A stretch of 64,000 nt of DNA from positions 62,001-126,000 of the forward strand of contig NZ_CAJZAI010000008.1 in assembly GCF_914271435.1 (NCBI RefSeq), given 5' to 3'. The notes under the pieces were generated by a model, which saw nothing but the letters and a program-made list of their open reading frames with translations, did not search any database and was not told the origin of the DNA. A program made the position numbers and the translations under genes. Below, in pieces: positions 19,602 through 28,653 of this stretch; within the stretch, counting starts at the first letter, position 1, and every line of letters starts with the position of its first letter. The DNA comes from Cupriavidus laharis (GTDB taxonomy: Bacteria > Pseudomonadota > Gammaproteobacteria > Burkholderiales > Burkholderiaceae).

Positions 19602-22418
19602 ATGCGCCCTGCCACCCCGCTTCCGCTGACCTGCTCGCTCGCCCTTGCGGGCCTGTTGTGGATTGGCTTGCCAGGCGCCGCAGCCGCCGCTCCGGCCAGC
19701 ACTGTCCAGGCAAGTGCAAGCGCGGTCGAGGTCACCTCGGTCGAGGGCATCACCGAGTACCGGCTGCCCAACGGCCTGCGCATCGTGCTGGCGCCCGATG
19801 CGGCCAAGCCGACCACCACGGTCAACATGACCTACCTGGTGGGTAGCCGCCGCGAAAACTACGGCGAAACCGGCATGGCGCACCTGCTCGAACACTTGCT
19901 GTTCAAGGGCACGCCTTCGCTGCCGGGCAAGGGCATCCCGACCGAGTTCGCGCGGCGCGGCATGTCTTCCAACGGCACCACGGCGCAGGACCGCACCAAC
20001 TACTTCGAGACCTTCACCGCGAGCGACGACAACCTGGACTGGGCGCTGCGCATGGAGGCCGACCGCATGGTCAACAGTTTCGTCTCGCGCGCCGACCTGG
20101 ACAGCGAGATGACGGTGGTGCGCAACGAGATGGAGATGGGCGAGAACAGCCCCGCGCGCATGCTGATCCAGCAGATGATGTCCGCCTCGTTCCGCTGGCA
20201 CAACTATGGCAAGGCACCGATCGGCGCGCGCAGCGATGTCGAACAGGTCAGCATCGACAACCTGCGCGCGTTCTACCGCCGCTACTACCAGCCCGACAAC
20301 GCGGTGCTGGTGGTAGCCGGCAAGTTCGATCCGGCCTGGACGCTCGCGCGCATTGAGCGCTATTTCGGCCCGATCGCGCGCCCGGCGCGCGTGCTGCCGC
20401 CCGAGCATACCGTGGAGCCGCCGCAGGAAGGCGCGCGCGAACTGGTCGTAATGCGGCCCGGCGACAGCGGGCTGGTGGCGGCGCAGTACCACGTCAGTGC
20501 CGGCGCACACCCCGACACGACGGCGTTGTCGATGCTGACCATCATCCTCGGCGACACGCCGGGCGGGCGCCTGTACAAGGCACTCGTGGAACAGAAGAAG
20601 GCCACCTCGGTCGGCACCTCGTTCAGTGCAATGAAGGATCCGGGTACGCTACTCTTCATGGCCGAAACCGCGAAGGACCAGCCGATGGCGGCGGCGCGCG
20701 CGGCGCTGCTCACGCAGGTCGAAGGCTTTGCCGAGGCGCCGGTCACGCAGGACGAGCTCGAACGCGCGCGCGTACGCATGCGCAACGCCTACGAGCACTA
20801 CATGAACGACCCGGGCGCACTCGGCATTGCGCTGTCGGAAGCCATCGCCAAGGGCGACTGGCGCCTGTTCCTGATCGCCCGCGACCGCATCGAGACCGTG
20901 ACGCTCGAAGACGTGCAGCGCGTCGCGCTCAACTACTTCCAGGCGTCGAACCGTACGGTGGGGCTGTTCGTGCCGCAGGACAAGCCGCTGCGCGCGCAGA
21001 TTCCCGCGGCACCTGACGTGGCCGAGCAGGTACGTGGCTACCAGGGCAAGCCCGCGCTGGCCGCCGTACCGGCATTTGATCCGAGCCCGGCCAATATCGA
21101 GGCCCACACCCGGCGCCAGACCCTGGCCAACGGCATGCAGCTGGCGCTGCTGCCCAAACCCACGCGCGGCGGCGTGGTCAACGGCACGCTGATTGTGCGC
21201 ATGGGCGACCTGCAAAGCCTGCAGGGCCTGACGACCGTGGGCGGCCTGACCGCATCGATGCTCAAGCGCGGTGCGGGCACCATGGATCGCTTGCAGATCG
21301 CCGACCGCATCGAGGCCTTGCGCGCACGCGTGTCGGTTTCGGGCAGCGCCGAGCGCGTGGTCGTGAGCTTCGAGACGCGGCGCGAGCAACTGCCCGCGCT
21401 GCTCGCGCTGCTGCGCGACCTGCTGCGAGCGCCGACCTTTCCCGAAGCGGAGTTCGAAACGCTGCGCAGCACGACTCTTGCCGATATCGAGAGCGTGCGG
21501 CGGCAGCCCGGCGTGATGGCCTCCGATGCGCTGGGCCGCCATGGCGACCCCTATCCCGTCGGCGACCCGCGCCACGCGGCCACCTTCGATGAAAGCATCG
21601 CCGCGCTCAAGGCCGCCACGCTGGAACAGGTGCGGGATTTCCACGCACGCTTCTATGGTACCGACCATGCGCAGCTCGGCCTTGTCGGCGACTTCGATGC
21701 CGATGCCGCCGCCGCCCAGGCCGGCGAACTGTTCGGCGACTGGCGTGCACAGCAGCCCTTTGCGCGGGTGGAAAGACCCTTCGTCGCGATTACGCCGGCC
21801 GATTTCACGCTGGCCACGCCGGGCAAGGCCAATGCGGTCTACCTCGCGGCCGAACCGATTGACCTGGTCAGCGACCACCCCGACTACGCGCTGATGCTGA
21901 TCGCCAACCGCGTGTTCGGCGGCGGCACGCTGCGCAGCCGCCTGGCCGACCGCCTGCGGCAGAAAGAAGGGCTCAGCTACGGCGCATCGAGCTGGGTGAA
22001 TGTGGGCGCACTGGACCGCGCCGGCCGCTTCGGCCTGCAGGCGCAGTACGCGCCGCAGAACCTGGCGCGCCTGCAGCGTGCCGTAGCCGAGGAGCTGGAG
22101 CGTTTCGTGCGCGAGGGCGTCAATGCCGCGGAGCTGTCCGAAGCGGTCAGCGGCATCCTGCAGCAGGGCATGGTCAGCCGCAGCAGCGACGGCGCGCTGG
22201 CCGGCGCGCTGGCCAACCAGCTCTACCTCGGCCGCACCATGGCCTACACCGAGGAACTGGAAGCACGCCTGCGCGCAGCCACGCCCGAAGCGGTGAATGC
22301 GGCGATCCGCAAGTACGTGCACCCAACCGGGCTGTCGCAGGTCTACGCGGGCGATTTCAGTGCCGTGCCGGCGCTGGATGGTGGTGCCGCGGGCGAGGCG
22401 CCTGCGGCACGTCCGTAG
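19602..22418 (+). CDS. M16-family zinc metallopeptidase, two-lobed, exported
   Basis: A 938-residue pitrilysin-like peptidase. A signal peptide is present (hydrophobic 8-30, ending GAAAAAPAS), so it acts in the periplasm. The inverted zinc motif H94-LL-E97-H98 is followed by the distal glutamate region RNEMEMGEN near 170. The second half repeats the fold (NGMQLALLPKP near 510) but lacks HxxEH, the usual active/inactive lobe arrangement of PqqL-type enzymes. ATG at 19602 follows CCCGGAGACCCC. It is divergent from the repair operon. Substrates are probably small peptides. Confidence 0.9.
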   Translation: MRPATPLPLTCSLALAGLLWIGLPGAAAAAPASTVQASASAVEVTSVEGITEYRLPNGLRIVLAPDAAKPTTTVNMTYLVGSRRENYGETGMAHLLEHLLFKGTPSLPGKGIPTEFARRGMSSNGTTAQDRTNYFETFTASDDNLDWALRMEADRMVNSFVSRADLDSEMTVVRNEMEMGENSPARMLIQQMMSASFRWHNYGKAPIGARSDVEQVSIDNLRAFYRRYYQPDNAVLVVAGKFDPAWTLARIERYFGPIARPARVLPPEHTVEPPQEGARELVVMRPGDSGLVAAQYHVSAGAHPDTTALSMLTIILGDTPGGRLYKALVEQKKATSVGTSFSAMKDPGTLLFMAETAKDQPMAAARAALLTQVEGFAEAPVTQDELERARVRMRNAYEHYMNDPGALGIALSEAIAKGDWRLFLIARDRIETVTLEDVQRVALNYFQASNRTVGLFVPQDKPLRAQIPAAPDVAEQVRGYQGKPALAAVPAFDPSPANIEAHTRRQTLANGMQLALLPKPTRGGVVNGTLIVRMGDLQSLQGLTTVGGLTASMLKRGAGTMDRLQIADRIEALRARVSVSGSAERVVVSFETRREQLPALLALLRDLLRAPTFPEAEFETLRSTTLADIESVRRQPGVMASDALGRHGDPYPVGDPRHAATFDESIAALKAATLEQVRDFHARFYGTDHAQLGLVGDFDADAAAAQAGELFGDWRAQQPFARVERPFVAITPADFTLATPGKANAVYLAAEPIDLVSDHPDYALMLIANRVFGGGTLRSRLADRLRQKEGLSYGASSWVNVGALDRAGRFGLQAQYAPQNLARLQRAVAEELERFVREGVNAAELSEAVSGILQQGMVSRSSDGALAGALANQLYLGRTMAYTEELEARLRAATPEAVNAAIRKYVHPTGLSQVYAGDFSAVPALDGGAAGEAPAARP

Positions 22419-22519
22419 ACGCTGTCACGCAAGCGAAAAGGAGCCGGGCCAGAATGGCCCGACGCGCCGGCTTCCGGGCGCCAGAACCGGGCACGCCCCT
22501 TGCCGTGCCCTGGCGTTGA

Positions 22520-22535
22520 CTGTATATTCGTACAG
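22520..22535 (+). promoter_or_regulatory. LexA (SOS) box
   Basis: CTGTATATTCGTACAG fits the proteobacterial LexA consensus CTG-N10-CAG with an AT-rich core. It lies 24 bp before the ATG at 22560 and overlaps the probable promoter (TTGACT at 22516, TATAAG at 22536, although that spacing is short), as expected for repression. Confidence 0.75.
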
Positions 22536-22559
22536 TATAAGTAGAGACAAGAGGTGTGG

Positions 22560-22937
22560 ATGTCAAACGTGCGGGCTGGCAGCAAGGCAGAAGCGCTCCG
22601 GCTTCTCGCCACGGAAGGTGTGCTGGCGCTGGAGCTGGACTACGAGACCGGATGGCAGGACGCCGTCGAACTCGGCAGGCTCGGGGAAAAGCGCGGCATC
22701 AAGGTACAGTATCGCGGCCAGGAAAGCGTCGCCGTACGCTCGCGCGAAGCGTTGGTCGAGGGCCTGGCCAAACCCAAGAAGACGTTCAGGCAACGCAACC
22801 TGTATTGCCAGTTCGATCTCGGCGCGCTGACGGACCACGAACTGCTCGATCTCGAAGCCCGGGCCACGCGGCTTGGCGACTACATCCTCGCCGGACACCT
22901 GCTGCGGGACGTGGACAGCGTCTGGCCGGCGGACTGA
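22560..22937 (+). CDS. Small protein of unknown function, probably SOS-controlled
   Basis: A 125-residue soluble protein I do not recognise. It starts with ATG at 22560, shortly after a near-consensus LexA box, so it should be induced by DNA damage. The sequence is charged, with repeated short helices (SKAEALRLLATEGVLALELD near 8-27; ALTDHELLDLEARATRLGD near 90-108), and KPKKTFRQRN near 70 is basic enough for nucleic-acid contact. No catalytic motif is seen. It stands alone between the M16 peptidase and a convergent gene of unknown function. Confidence 0.72.
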   Translation: MSNVRAGSKAEALRLLATEGVLALELDYETGWQDAVELGRLGEKRGIKVQYRGQESVAVRSREALVEGLAKPKKTFRQRNLYCQFDLGALTDHELLDLEARATRLGDYILAGHLLRDVDSVWPAD

Positions 22938-23014
22938 GGCGCCCGGCGCCGGCGCAAACGGTCCCAGGACAACAGACATGCCGCCGGTTGGCGGCATGTT
23001 CCCTTCACTTTCAC

Positions 23015-23563
23015 TCAGTGCCAGACACGCGCTGCGTTGGCCCAGCGCGCGGCCGCTGACTGCACCATCGCACTGTCGGCCGCCTCTCGCGCATCAGTCG
23101 CCCACATGGTTGCCGCTCGTTGCATCGCGGTGTGCCACAACACCGCCGACACCAGCGTCTTGCAGTCGCGGCGCGCGCCATGGGCGAGTGCCAGCAGACG
23201 CTCATAGCCGTCGATCACGATCAGCCGGTCTCCGGCCTGCGGACGCATTTCCAGCGCATACAGGTGGTCGCATTCGCAATGCATGCGCCCGCCGCTCACG
23301 GCCACCACGATCGCCCCGGGCAGGGCAATGCCGCTGTCATGCACGTCTTCGCGCAGACGCTCCAGGTGAGCGTGCGCACGCGGGTCGCGCGCTGCCGCCA
23401 GGTCGCCGGGCATGGCGCTGAGCGCCATCAGTTCGGCCGGCGACACCGCCAGCGTATAAGCCGGAAAGTCCGGCCGGTAGGTAGCCACCACGGCGCGCAG
23501 GCGGCGCGTGCCGCGGCCATCCGGAAGGCTGCCCATGTCGCGCCCCGCTGCCGTGGCTGCCAT
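23015..23563 (-). CDS. Protein of unknown function coupled to an acyl-CoA dehydrogenase
   Basis: A 182-residue protein without recognised domains. Its ATG shares a base with the stop of the acyl-CoA dehydrogenase gene (TGATG), so translation is coupled. The middle part has HCECDHLYALEMRPQAGDRLIVIDGYERLLALAHG near 94-128, predicted mixed alpha/beta, and the C-terminus is a long alanine-rich helix. A Cys/His pair (HCEC) might bind metal. No export signal is seen. Co-translation suggests it assists or is co-regulated with the dehydrogenase. Confidence 0.6.
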   Translation of the reverse strand: MAATAAGRDMGSLPDGRGTRRLRAVVATYRPDFPAYTLAVSPAELMALSAMPGDLAAARDPRAHAHLERLREDVHDSGIALPGAIVVAVSGGRMHCECDHLYALEMRPQAGDRLIVIDGYERLLALAHGARRDCKTLVSAVLWHTAMQRAATMWATDAREAADSAMVQSAAARWANAARVWH

Positions 23564-24720
23564 CAGTCGCGCAGCAGTTGCTTGGCAATGATCAGCTGCT
23601 GGATCTGCGTGGTGCCTTCGTACAAGCGCAGCAGGCGCACGTCGCGATAGAAGCGCTCGGCCTTGTATTCGGCAATGTAGCCCGCGCCGCCATGGATCTG
23701 CACCGCGCGGTCAGCCACGCGGCCCACCATTTCGGTACAGAACATCTTGGTGCACGAAGCCAGCATGCTGACTTCGGGGTCGCTCTTGCCGGCCGGCTTG
23801 GCGTCATAGCGCTGCGCGCAATCGCGCACCATCGACAGGCCCGCGTACAGCTCGGCCTGGCTGTCGGCCAGCATGGCCTGGATCAGCTGGAAGTCGCCGA
23901 TCGGCTTGCCAAACTGCTTGCGCTCCTTGGCATAGGCCACCGCGTCGGTGATCAGGCGGTGCGCCATGCCGCAGGCCAGCGCCGAGATATGCAGGCGACC
24001 GCGGTCGAGCACTTTCATCGCCGTCTTGAAGCCCACGCCGGGCACGCCGCCGATGATGTTGGCGGCCGGCACGCGCACGTTTTCCAGCACCACGTCGCAG
24101 GTCTTGGTCCCGCGCTGGCCCATCTTCTTGTCCGGCTTGCCCAGCGAGATACCCGGGGTGTCGGCCGGCACGATGAACGACGAGATGCCCGATGCACCCG
24201 AGCCGCCCGTGCGTGCCATCAGCGTGAAGGCGCCGGCACGCGGGGCGTTGGTGATGAAGCGCTTGGTGCCGTTGATGACGTAGTGGTCGCCGTCGAGCTC
24301 CGCCTTGGTCTGCAGCGATGCGGCATCGGAACCGGCATTCGGCTCGGTCAGCGCGAACGAGATGATCAGCTCGCCGCTGGCGATCTTCGGCAGGTAGGCC
24401 TGCTTCTGTTCTTCGGTGCCATCCATCAGGATGCCTTGCGAGCCGATGCCGACGTTGGTGCCGAATACCGAACGGAACGCGAACGCGGTGTGGCCCAGGT
24501 CGTACACCACGTCACATTCCTGCGACATCGACAGGCCGATGCCGCCGTAGTTTTCGGGAATGGAGATGCCGAACAGGCCCATTTCCTTCATGTCGGCAAC
24601 GATGTCCGCCGGCACGTCGTCGATCTCTTCGAGCGTGTCTTCGGCCGGCTTCAGGCGTTCGTCGATGAAGCGCTGCACCGAGGCGCGCAGCAGGGCAAAG
24701 GATTCTTGGTCAAGGGCCAT
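23563..24720 (-). CDS. Acyl-CoA dehydrogenase
   Basis: A 385-residue FAD enzyme that introduces the alpha-beta double bond in acyl-CoA during fatty or branched-chain acid oxidation. Signatures are present: ISFALTEPNAGSD near 124-136 (FAD/substrate loop), GxxFITNAP near 152-160, QxFGKPIGDFQLIQAMLAD near 267-285, and QIHGGAGYIAEYKAERFYRD near 338-357. The catalytic glutamate is probably in LLRLYEGTTQIQ near 362-373, as in short-chain and glutaryl-type enzymes. ATG at 24720 begins the usual MALDQES start. The following gene overlaps its stop by one base. Confidence 0.92.
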   Translation of the reverse strand: MALDQESFALLRASVQRFIDERLKPAEDTLEEIDDVPADIVADMKEMGLFGISIPENYGGIGLSMSQECDVVYDLGHTAFAFRSVFGTNVGIGSQGILMDGTEEQKQAYLPKIASGELIISFALTEPNAGSDAASLQTKAELDGDHYVINGTKRFITNAPRAGAFTLMARTGGSGASGISSFIVPADTPGISLGKPDKKMGQRGTKTCDVVLENVRVPAANIIGGVPGVGFKTAMKVLDRGRLHISALACGMAHRLITDAVAYAKERKQFGKPIGDFQLIQAMLADSQAELYAGLSMVRDCAQRYDAKPAGKSDPEVSMLASCTKMFCTEMVGRVADRAVQIHGGAGYIAEYKAERFYRDVRLLRLYEGTTQIQQLIIAKQLLRD

Positions 24721-24829
24721 GGTGGTTCTCCGGTCAAGCCAGTTCGACTGTATGGGCGCAATGGTACGCGCGCCATTTGGTTTGACAATCCATTCGATAT
24801 TGGACAGAAGCGTCAATAAATTTTGACAT

Positions 24830-26611
24830 TCAGCCGCCTGTGACCGCCAGCAGTCCCGCCATGCCAATAGTCAGCGCGGCGAGCGCATCGCCGGCAATCA
24901 TCCCGCCGCCGACGAGCGACGTGGTGCTCATGTCTTCCGGCAGGGACCGGCTCGGCCGTCGTGCGCCGAACCGCTCCGTCAGGCTTGCCACGACGCCCCC
25001 CGCCGCCATCCAGGCCGCGGCGGGCAGGTTGACGAATCCGCCGAACGACGAGGCATAGGGTGAAGGCAGGAGGACGGCGTCCAGCGCGAAATCGACCGCC
25101 TTGCCCGCTCTGCCGGACTGCGCGAACCGCAGATACCCGGCATGCGCCCGCAGCGCCTTGCGCAGCACTTCCGTCACAAGGCCAATTGCCACCCCGATGA
25201 TCACGGCAAGGTGCTGGTAGCCGCGCGCCTCGGCCAGCCCGCGCAGTATGCCGACGATCTTGTAGGTCATCGCGGAGGTCCAGCGCGCCGGCTGCTGGTC
25301 GGCCGTGAGCGTGGTCTGGTCCAGCGCCAGCACCGGGTACGCCTGCATGAACAGCCGCGCCAGCGCCACGGCAAGCAACGCGCCGACGATGATCCCCGCC
25401 ACCTGGTAGCCGAACTGCACCATGCGGCGGCTGCCGAGGCGCCAGCCGGTGGAGCGGTCCTGCTGCATGTCGCAGGCCTCGGCGGTGGACACCAGCAGCA
25501 CGGTCGCGGCGATCAGGCCGACATGCGGTGCGCGCAGCCCGGCCGCCGCCATCAGGATCACGCACAGCACGAACGCCGACGAGATCGGGTTCTGGTCCAC
25601 CATGCCTACCGAAATGCCGTTCACGAGCGCGAATACCAGCACCAGCATCACCGCCATGAGCTGGTAACCCACCGGCTGCCCGAACCAGGCTACGCCCGCT
25701 GCCACCACCGCCGCGCCCCACAGCAGCACCCATGCCGCCACCCAGCGCATGCCGGGCCCGTCGGCTTGCGGCGTCGCGGGCGCCGGGCCGGCCCGCCACT
25801 GCCGTCCCGCACGCACCAGCAGCAGCGAGACATCCACCAACGCGGCGCCCACGATCATGCCCAGCGCGATCAGGAAGGTGATCTTGCGAAACGGCTCGCC
25901 CGGCGCCAGCCAGCCGATCGAGACGAAAGTCGGAGTCATGGCCCAGCCCGCCAGGCCGCCCGTCAATGCCGCAATGCCGATGCGCGCGCCGACAATCATC
26001 CCGGCCCCGAAGGTCGAAGCCGACACATCGAGCGCCGCCAGCGGCGCCAGCCTGGCCACCCAGAGGCCGCTTGCCAGCCCGACCGCCATGCCGCCAGCCA
26101 GGCGCGACACCGAGCGGCGCAATAGCAGCGGATCGGTCAGTGCCCGAAGGATATTGGCCACCGCCAGGCCGGACGGAAAGGTCAGCTGCATGCGGTCCAC
26201 CAGCAGCGGCGTGTACAGCATGCCGACGCCGACACCGTACATGCCGATGCACAGCATGTACGCCACGAGCTGCCATAGCGGCGGCTGTGCCAGGCCCAGC
26301 CAGCGCATCGCCTGGATCACCACGGCCATGCCGCCCATGCCGGCCACCGACGCCGCCGCCGTCTGGATGTAGTTGGCGCCGTGCCGGCCCGGCGCACCGT
26401 AGCCGCAGGTCACCACCGAGCCGAGGATGCCGGCCAGCACCTGCCCGCCCACGAAGAAGCCGAGCGAGAAGTTCATGTATGCCGCGGCGATCCCGCCCAG
26501 CGGCCCAAGCACCAGCATGCCCGCCGCACCGAGCAGCAGGTGATATTGCCAACTCCCGGGCGCGGGCAGCCAGTGCAGGCGTGGAGCGGCTTCTGAAGGA
26601 ACCGAAGGCAT
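24830..26611 (-). CDS. OPT-family oligopeptide/metal-chelate transporter
   Basis: A 593-residue inner-membrane protein with about 14-16 hydrophobic segments, matching the OPT superfamily. Typical stretches are LLLGAAGMLVLGPLGGIAAAY near 26-46, GANYIQTAAASVAGMGGM near 78-95 and TFPSGLAVANILRAL near 144-158. Bacterial members import oligopeptides or metal complexes with protons. It is divergent from the aromatic monooxygenase operon, and a large inverted repeat sits between the two starts, so both may answer to the same MarR regulator. The actual cargo is unknown. Confidence 0.85.
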   Translation of the reverse strand: MPSVPSEAAPRLHWLPAPGSWQYHLLLGAAGMLVLGPLGGIAAAYMNFSLGFFVGGQVLAGILGSVVTCGYGAPGRHGANYIQTAAASVAGMGGMAVVIQAMRWLGLAQPPLWQLVAYMLCIGMYGVGVGMLYTPLLVDRMQLTFPSGLAVANILRALTDPLLLRRSVSRLAGGMAVGLASGLWVARLAPLAALDVSASTFGAGMIVGARIGIAALTGGLAGWAMTPTFVSIGWLAPGEPFRKITFLIALGMIVGAALVDVSLLLVRAGRQWRAGPAPATPQADGPGMRWVAAWVLLWGAAVVAAGVAWFGQPVGYQLMAVMLVLVFALVNGISVGMVDQNPISSAFVLCVILMAAAGLRAPHVGLIAATVLLVSTAEACDMQQDRSTGWRLGSRRMVQFGYQVAGIIVGALLAVALARLFMQAYPVLALDQTTLTADQQPARWTSAMTYKIVGILRGLAEARGYQHLAVIIGVAIGLVTEVLRKALRAHAGYLRFAQSGRAGKAVDFALDAVLLPSPYASSFGGFVNLPAAAWMAAGGVVASLTERFGARRPSRSLPEDMSTTSLVGGGMIAGDALAALTIGMAGLLAVTGG

Positions 26612-26706
26612 GGCGGGCGGTGGATAAGATGCCGGACAAGGTGCCGGACAAGTGCTTCAGGCAAAGCATAGGCGAGAGACCGGCAGGCGAACGAAAACCT
26701 ACGGGG

Positions 26707-26735
26707 TTTACACTAGTTTCGTGCGCAACTATCTT
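26707..26735 (+). promoter_or_regulatory. Candidate promoter of the monooxygenase operon
   Basis: TTTACA (26707-26712), a 17-bp spacer and TATCTT (26730-26735). The -10 hexamer overlaps the left arm of the inverted repeat, so a protein bound there would block transcription. Confidence 0.45.
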
Positions 26736-26759
26736 GTCGATATAGTTGCGCAAGAAACT
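26715..26759. promoter_or_regulatory. Probable MarR operator: 18-bp inverted repeat
   Basis: Left arm AGTTTCGTGCGCAACTAT (26715-26732) and right arm ATAGTTGCGCAAGAAACT (26742-26759) are complementary at 17 of 18 positions, with a 9-bp spacer. The site lies in the divergent gap between the OPT transporter and the monooxygenase. The MarR gene at 28654 in the same operon is the likely ligand. Confidence 0.7.
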
Positions 26760-26777
26760 ACATTGCAGAGGTTGTCC

Positions 26778-28463
26778 ATGCCAGACCTTTCCTCCCCCGC
26801 CTCCACGGCATTGCCCGCACCACCCGCAGTCGAATCCCGGCCGTGGCCGTCTTCCGTCCCGGTGCTGATTGCCGGCGGCGGCCCGGTAGGTCTCGCGCTG
26901 AGCGCCCTGCTCGCTCGGCAAGGCATCGCTTCACTGGTGGTGGAGGCCGATGACGGCTACTGCGCGGGCAGCCGCGCCATTTGCATGTCGCGCCGCTCGC
27001 TGGAAATACTCGGCTGGGTGGGTGCCGACCAGGCCACCGCCGACAAGGGCCTGCCCTGGGTCGGCGGGCGCAGCTACTACCGCGATGCCGAGGTGCTGCA
27101 TTTCCAGATGCCGAGCGAACCCGGCGAACGCTTCGCGCCGATGGTCAATATCCAGCAGTACTACCTGGAGGCCTTCGCCCACCAGGCCGCACTGGCCTGC
27201 GGGCCGCTCGCCGACGTGCGCTTCGGTGCGCGCGTAACGGCCGTGCGCCAGGATGCCGACGGCGTCAGCGTGGAGATCGAGACCGCGCAGGGCACACGCC
27301 AGGTCCGTTCCCAGTGGCTGGTGGCCTGCGACGGCGGCCGCAGCACCGTGCGCGAACAACTCGGCCTGCGCATGGAAGGTACGCAATACGAAGGCCGCTA
27401 CGTCATCGTCGATATCGTGCAGAAAACGCACCGCGACGTGGAGCGGCTGGCCTGGTTCGACCCGCCGTCCAATCCCGGTTCGACCATCCTGATGCACCGT
27501 CAGCCCGACGACGTCTGGCGCATCGACTACCAGATCCGCGACGACGAGAATCCGGTCGACGCCGTCAAGCCCGAGAACGTGCTGCCGCGCGTGCAGAGCC
27601 ACCTCGACATGATCGGCGAGACCGAGCCGTGGGAACCGCTGTGGATCTCGATCTACAACGCCAAGTGCCTGACGCTGGACGCGTACCGGCACGGCCGCGT
27701 GCTGTTCGCCGGCGACGCCGCGCACCTGGTGCCGATCTTCGGCGTGCGCGGCCTCAATTCCGGGCTCGATGATGCCGGCAACCTGGCCTGGAAGCTTGCG
27801 TGGGTCATCAAGGGGCGCGCTGATGCCGGCCTGCTCGATTCCTACTCCACCGAGCGCGTGCACGCCACGCGGCAGAACATCGCCTACGGCGCCAAGAGCA
27901 CGGAGTTCATGGCACCGCCCAATTTCGCGTTCGACCTGATGCGCGAGGCCACGCTGCGGCTGGCGCTCGATGAACCCTCGGTACGCTCGCTGATCAACCC
28001 GCGACAGTCGGCGCCGATCGCGTATACGGGCTCTGCCCTGAACGGCCCGTCGGATTTCGGCAACGACTGCCCCGGCGCCGCGCCCGGCATGCCCGCGCCG
28101 GAAGCACGCGTGAACGGTGGACACCTGACCGCCTGCTTCGGCCGGGTCTTCACGTTGCTGTGGTTCGGCAATGGCAATGGCGATACCACACCGGCCGATC
28201 TGACGGCCTTTGCGGAGGCGCATGCCACGGGCCTGCAGCTTCGCGTGGTCGTTCCCGCCGGCAGCACACTGCCGAACGGAGCACTGGCCGATACCGATGG
28301 CCATGCCTTCGCGCGCTACGGCGCGCAGGCCGGCACGCTTTACGTGATCCGTCCGGACGGCTATGTGCTCGCGCGCTGGCGCGCGCCGCAAACGGAGCAA
28401 GTCTGCGCCGTCCTCGCCCCCCTCCTGCAAACCCCCGCTGACGGAGCCCGCCATGCAAGCTGA
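26778..28463 (+). CDS. FAD-dependent aromatic hydroxylase (PheA/TfdB/MhpA type)
   Basis: A 561-residue flavin monooxygenase. FAD-binding motifs are PVLIAGGGPVGLALSALLARQG near 29-50, the middle DG motif VACDGGRSTVREQLG near 184-198 and GDAAHLVPIFGVRGLNSGLDD near 313-333. The C-terminal 150 residues form the thioredoxin-like domain of the PHBH/phenol hydroxylase group. It probably hydroxylates an aromatic ring with NAD(P)H and oxygen. ATG at 26778 follows an AGAGGTTGTCC segment. A small DUF2783-type gene overlaps its end, and a MarR regulator follows, giving a self-contained operon. Confidence 0.88.
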   Translation: MPDLSSPASTALPAPPAVESRPWPSSVPVLIAGGGPVGLALSALLARQGIASLVVEADDGYCAGSRAICMSRRSLEILGWVGADQATADKGLPWVGGRSYYRDAEVLHFQMPSEPGERFAPMVNIQQYYLEAFAHQAALACGPLADVRFGARVTAVRQDADGVSVEIETAQGTRQVRSQWLVACDGGRSTVREQLGLRMEGTQYEGRYVIVDIVQKTHRDVERLAWFDPPSNPGSTILMHRQPDDVWRIDYQIRDDENPVDAVKPENVLPRVQSHLDMIGETEPWEPLWISIYNAKCLTLDAYRHGRVLFAGDAAHLVPIFGVRGLNSGLDDAGNLAWKLAWVIKGRADAGLLDSYSTERVHATRQNIAYGAKSTEFMAPPNFAFDLMREATLRLALDEPSVRSLINPRQSAPIAYTGSALNGPSDFGNDCPGAAPGMPAPEARVNGGHLTACFGRVFTLLWFGNGNGDTTPADLTAFAEAHATGLQLRVVVPAGSTLPNGALADTDGHAFARYGAQAGTLYVIRPDGYVLARWRAPQTEQVCAVLAPLLQTPADGARHAS

Positions 28464-28626
28464 AGAACTCGACCTCGCCTACACCCGCCTCTGCGAAGCC
28501 GTGGCCGGCGTCGGCCAGGACAAGGCGCCACTGCTGCTCGCCATGGTCTGCCTGGGCCTGATGAGCCGCCAGGAAGCACTGCCCCCCGTGCTCGCCCTGA
28601 TCGAAACAGCCGAGGCGCGGGTGTAA
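28453..28626 (+). CDS. Small DUF2783-like protein
   Basis: A 57-residue protein whose start overlaps the hydroxylase gene by 11 bp, so it is translationally coupled. It consists of two predicted helices (ELDLAYTRLCEAVAGVG and LLLAMVCLGLMSRQEALPPVLALI). Small proteins of this size and helical pattern, named DUF2783, regularly follow FAD aromatic hydroxylases in beta- and alphaproteobacteria. The family has no established function. An accessory or stabilising role is only an inference. Confidence 0.75.
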   Translation: MQAEELDLAYTRLCEAVAGVGQDKAPLLLAMVCLGLMSRQEALPPVLALIETAEARV

Positions 28627-28653
28627 AGTTCCGCTTCCCTGCAAAGATCCGAT

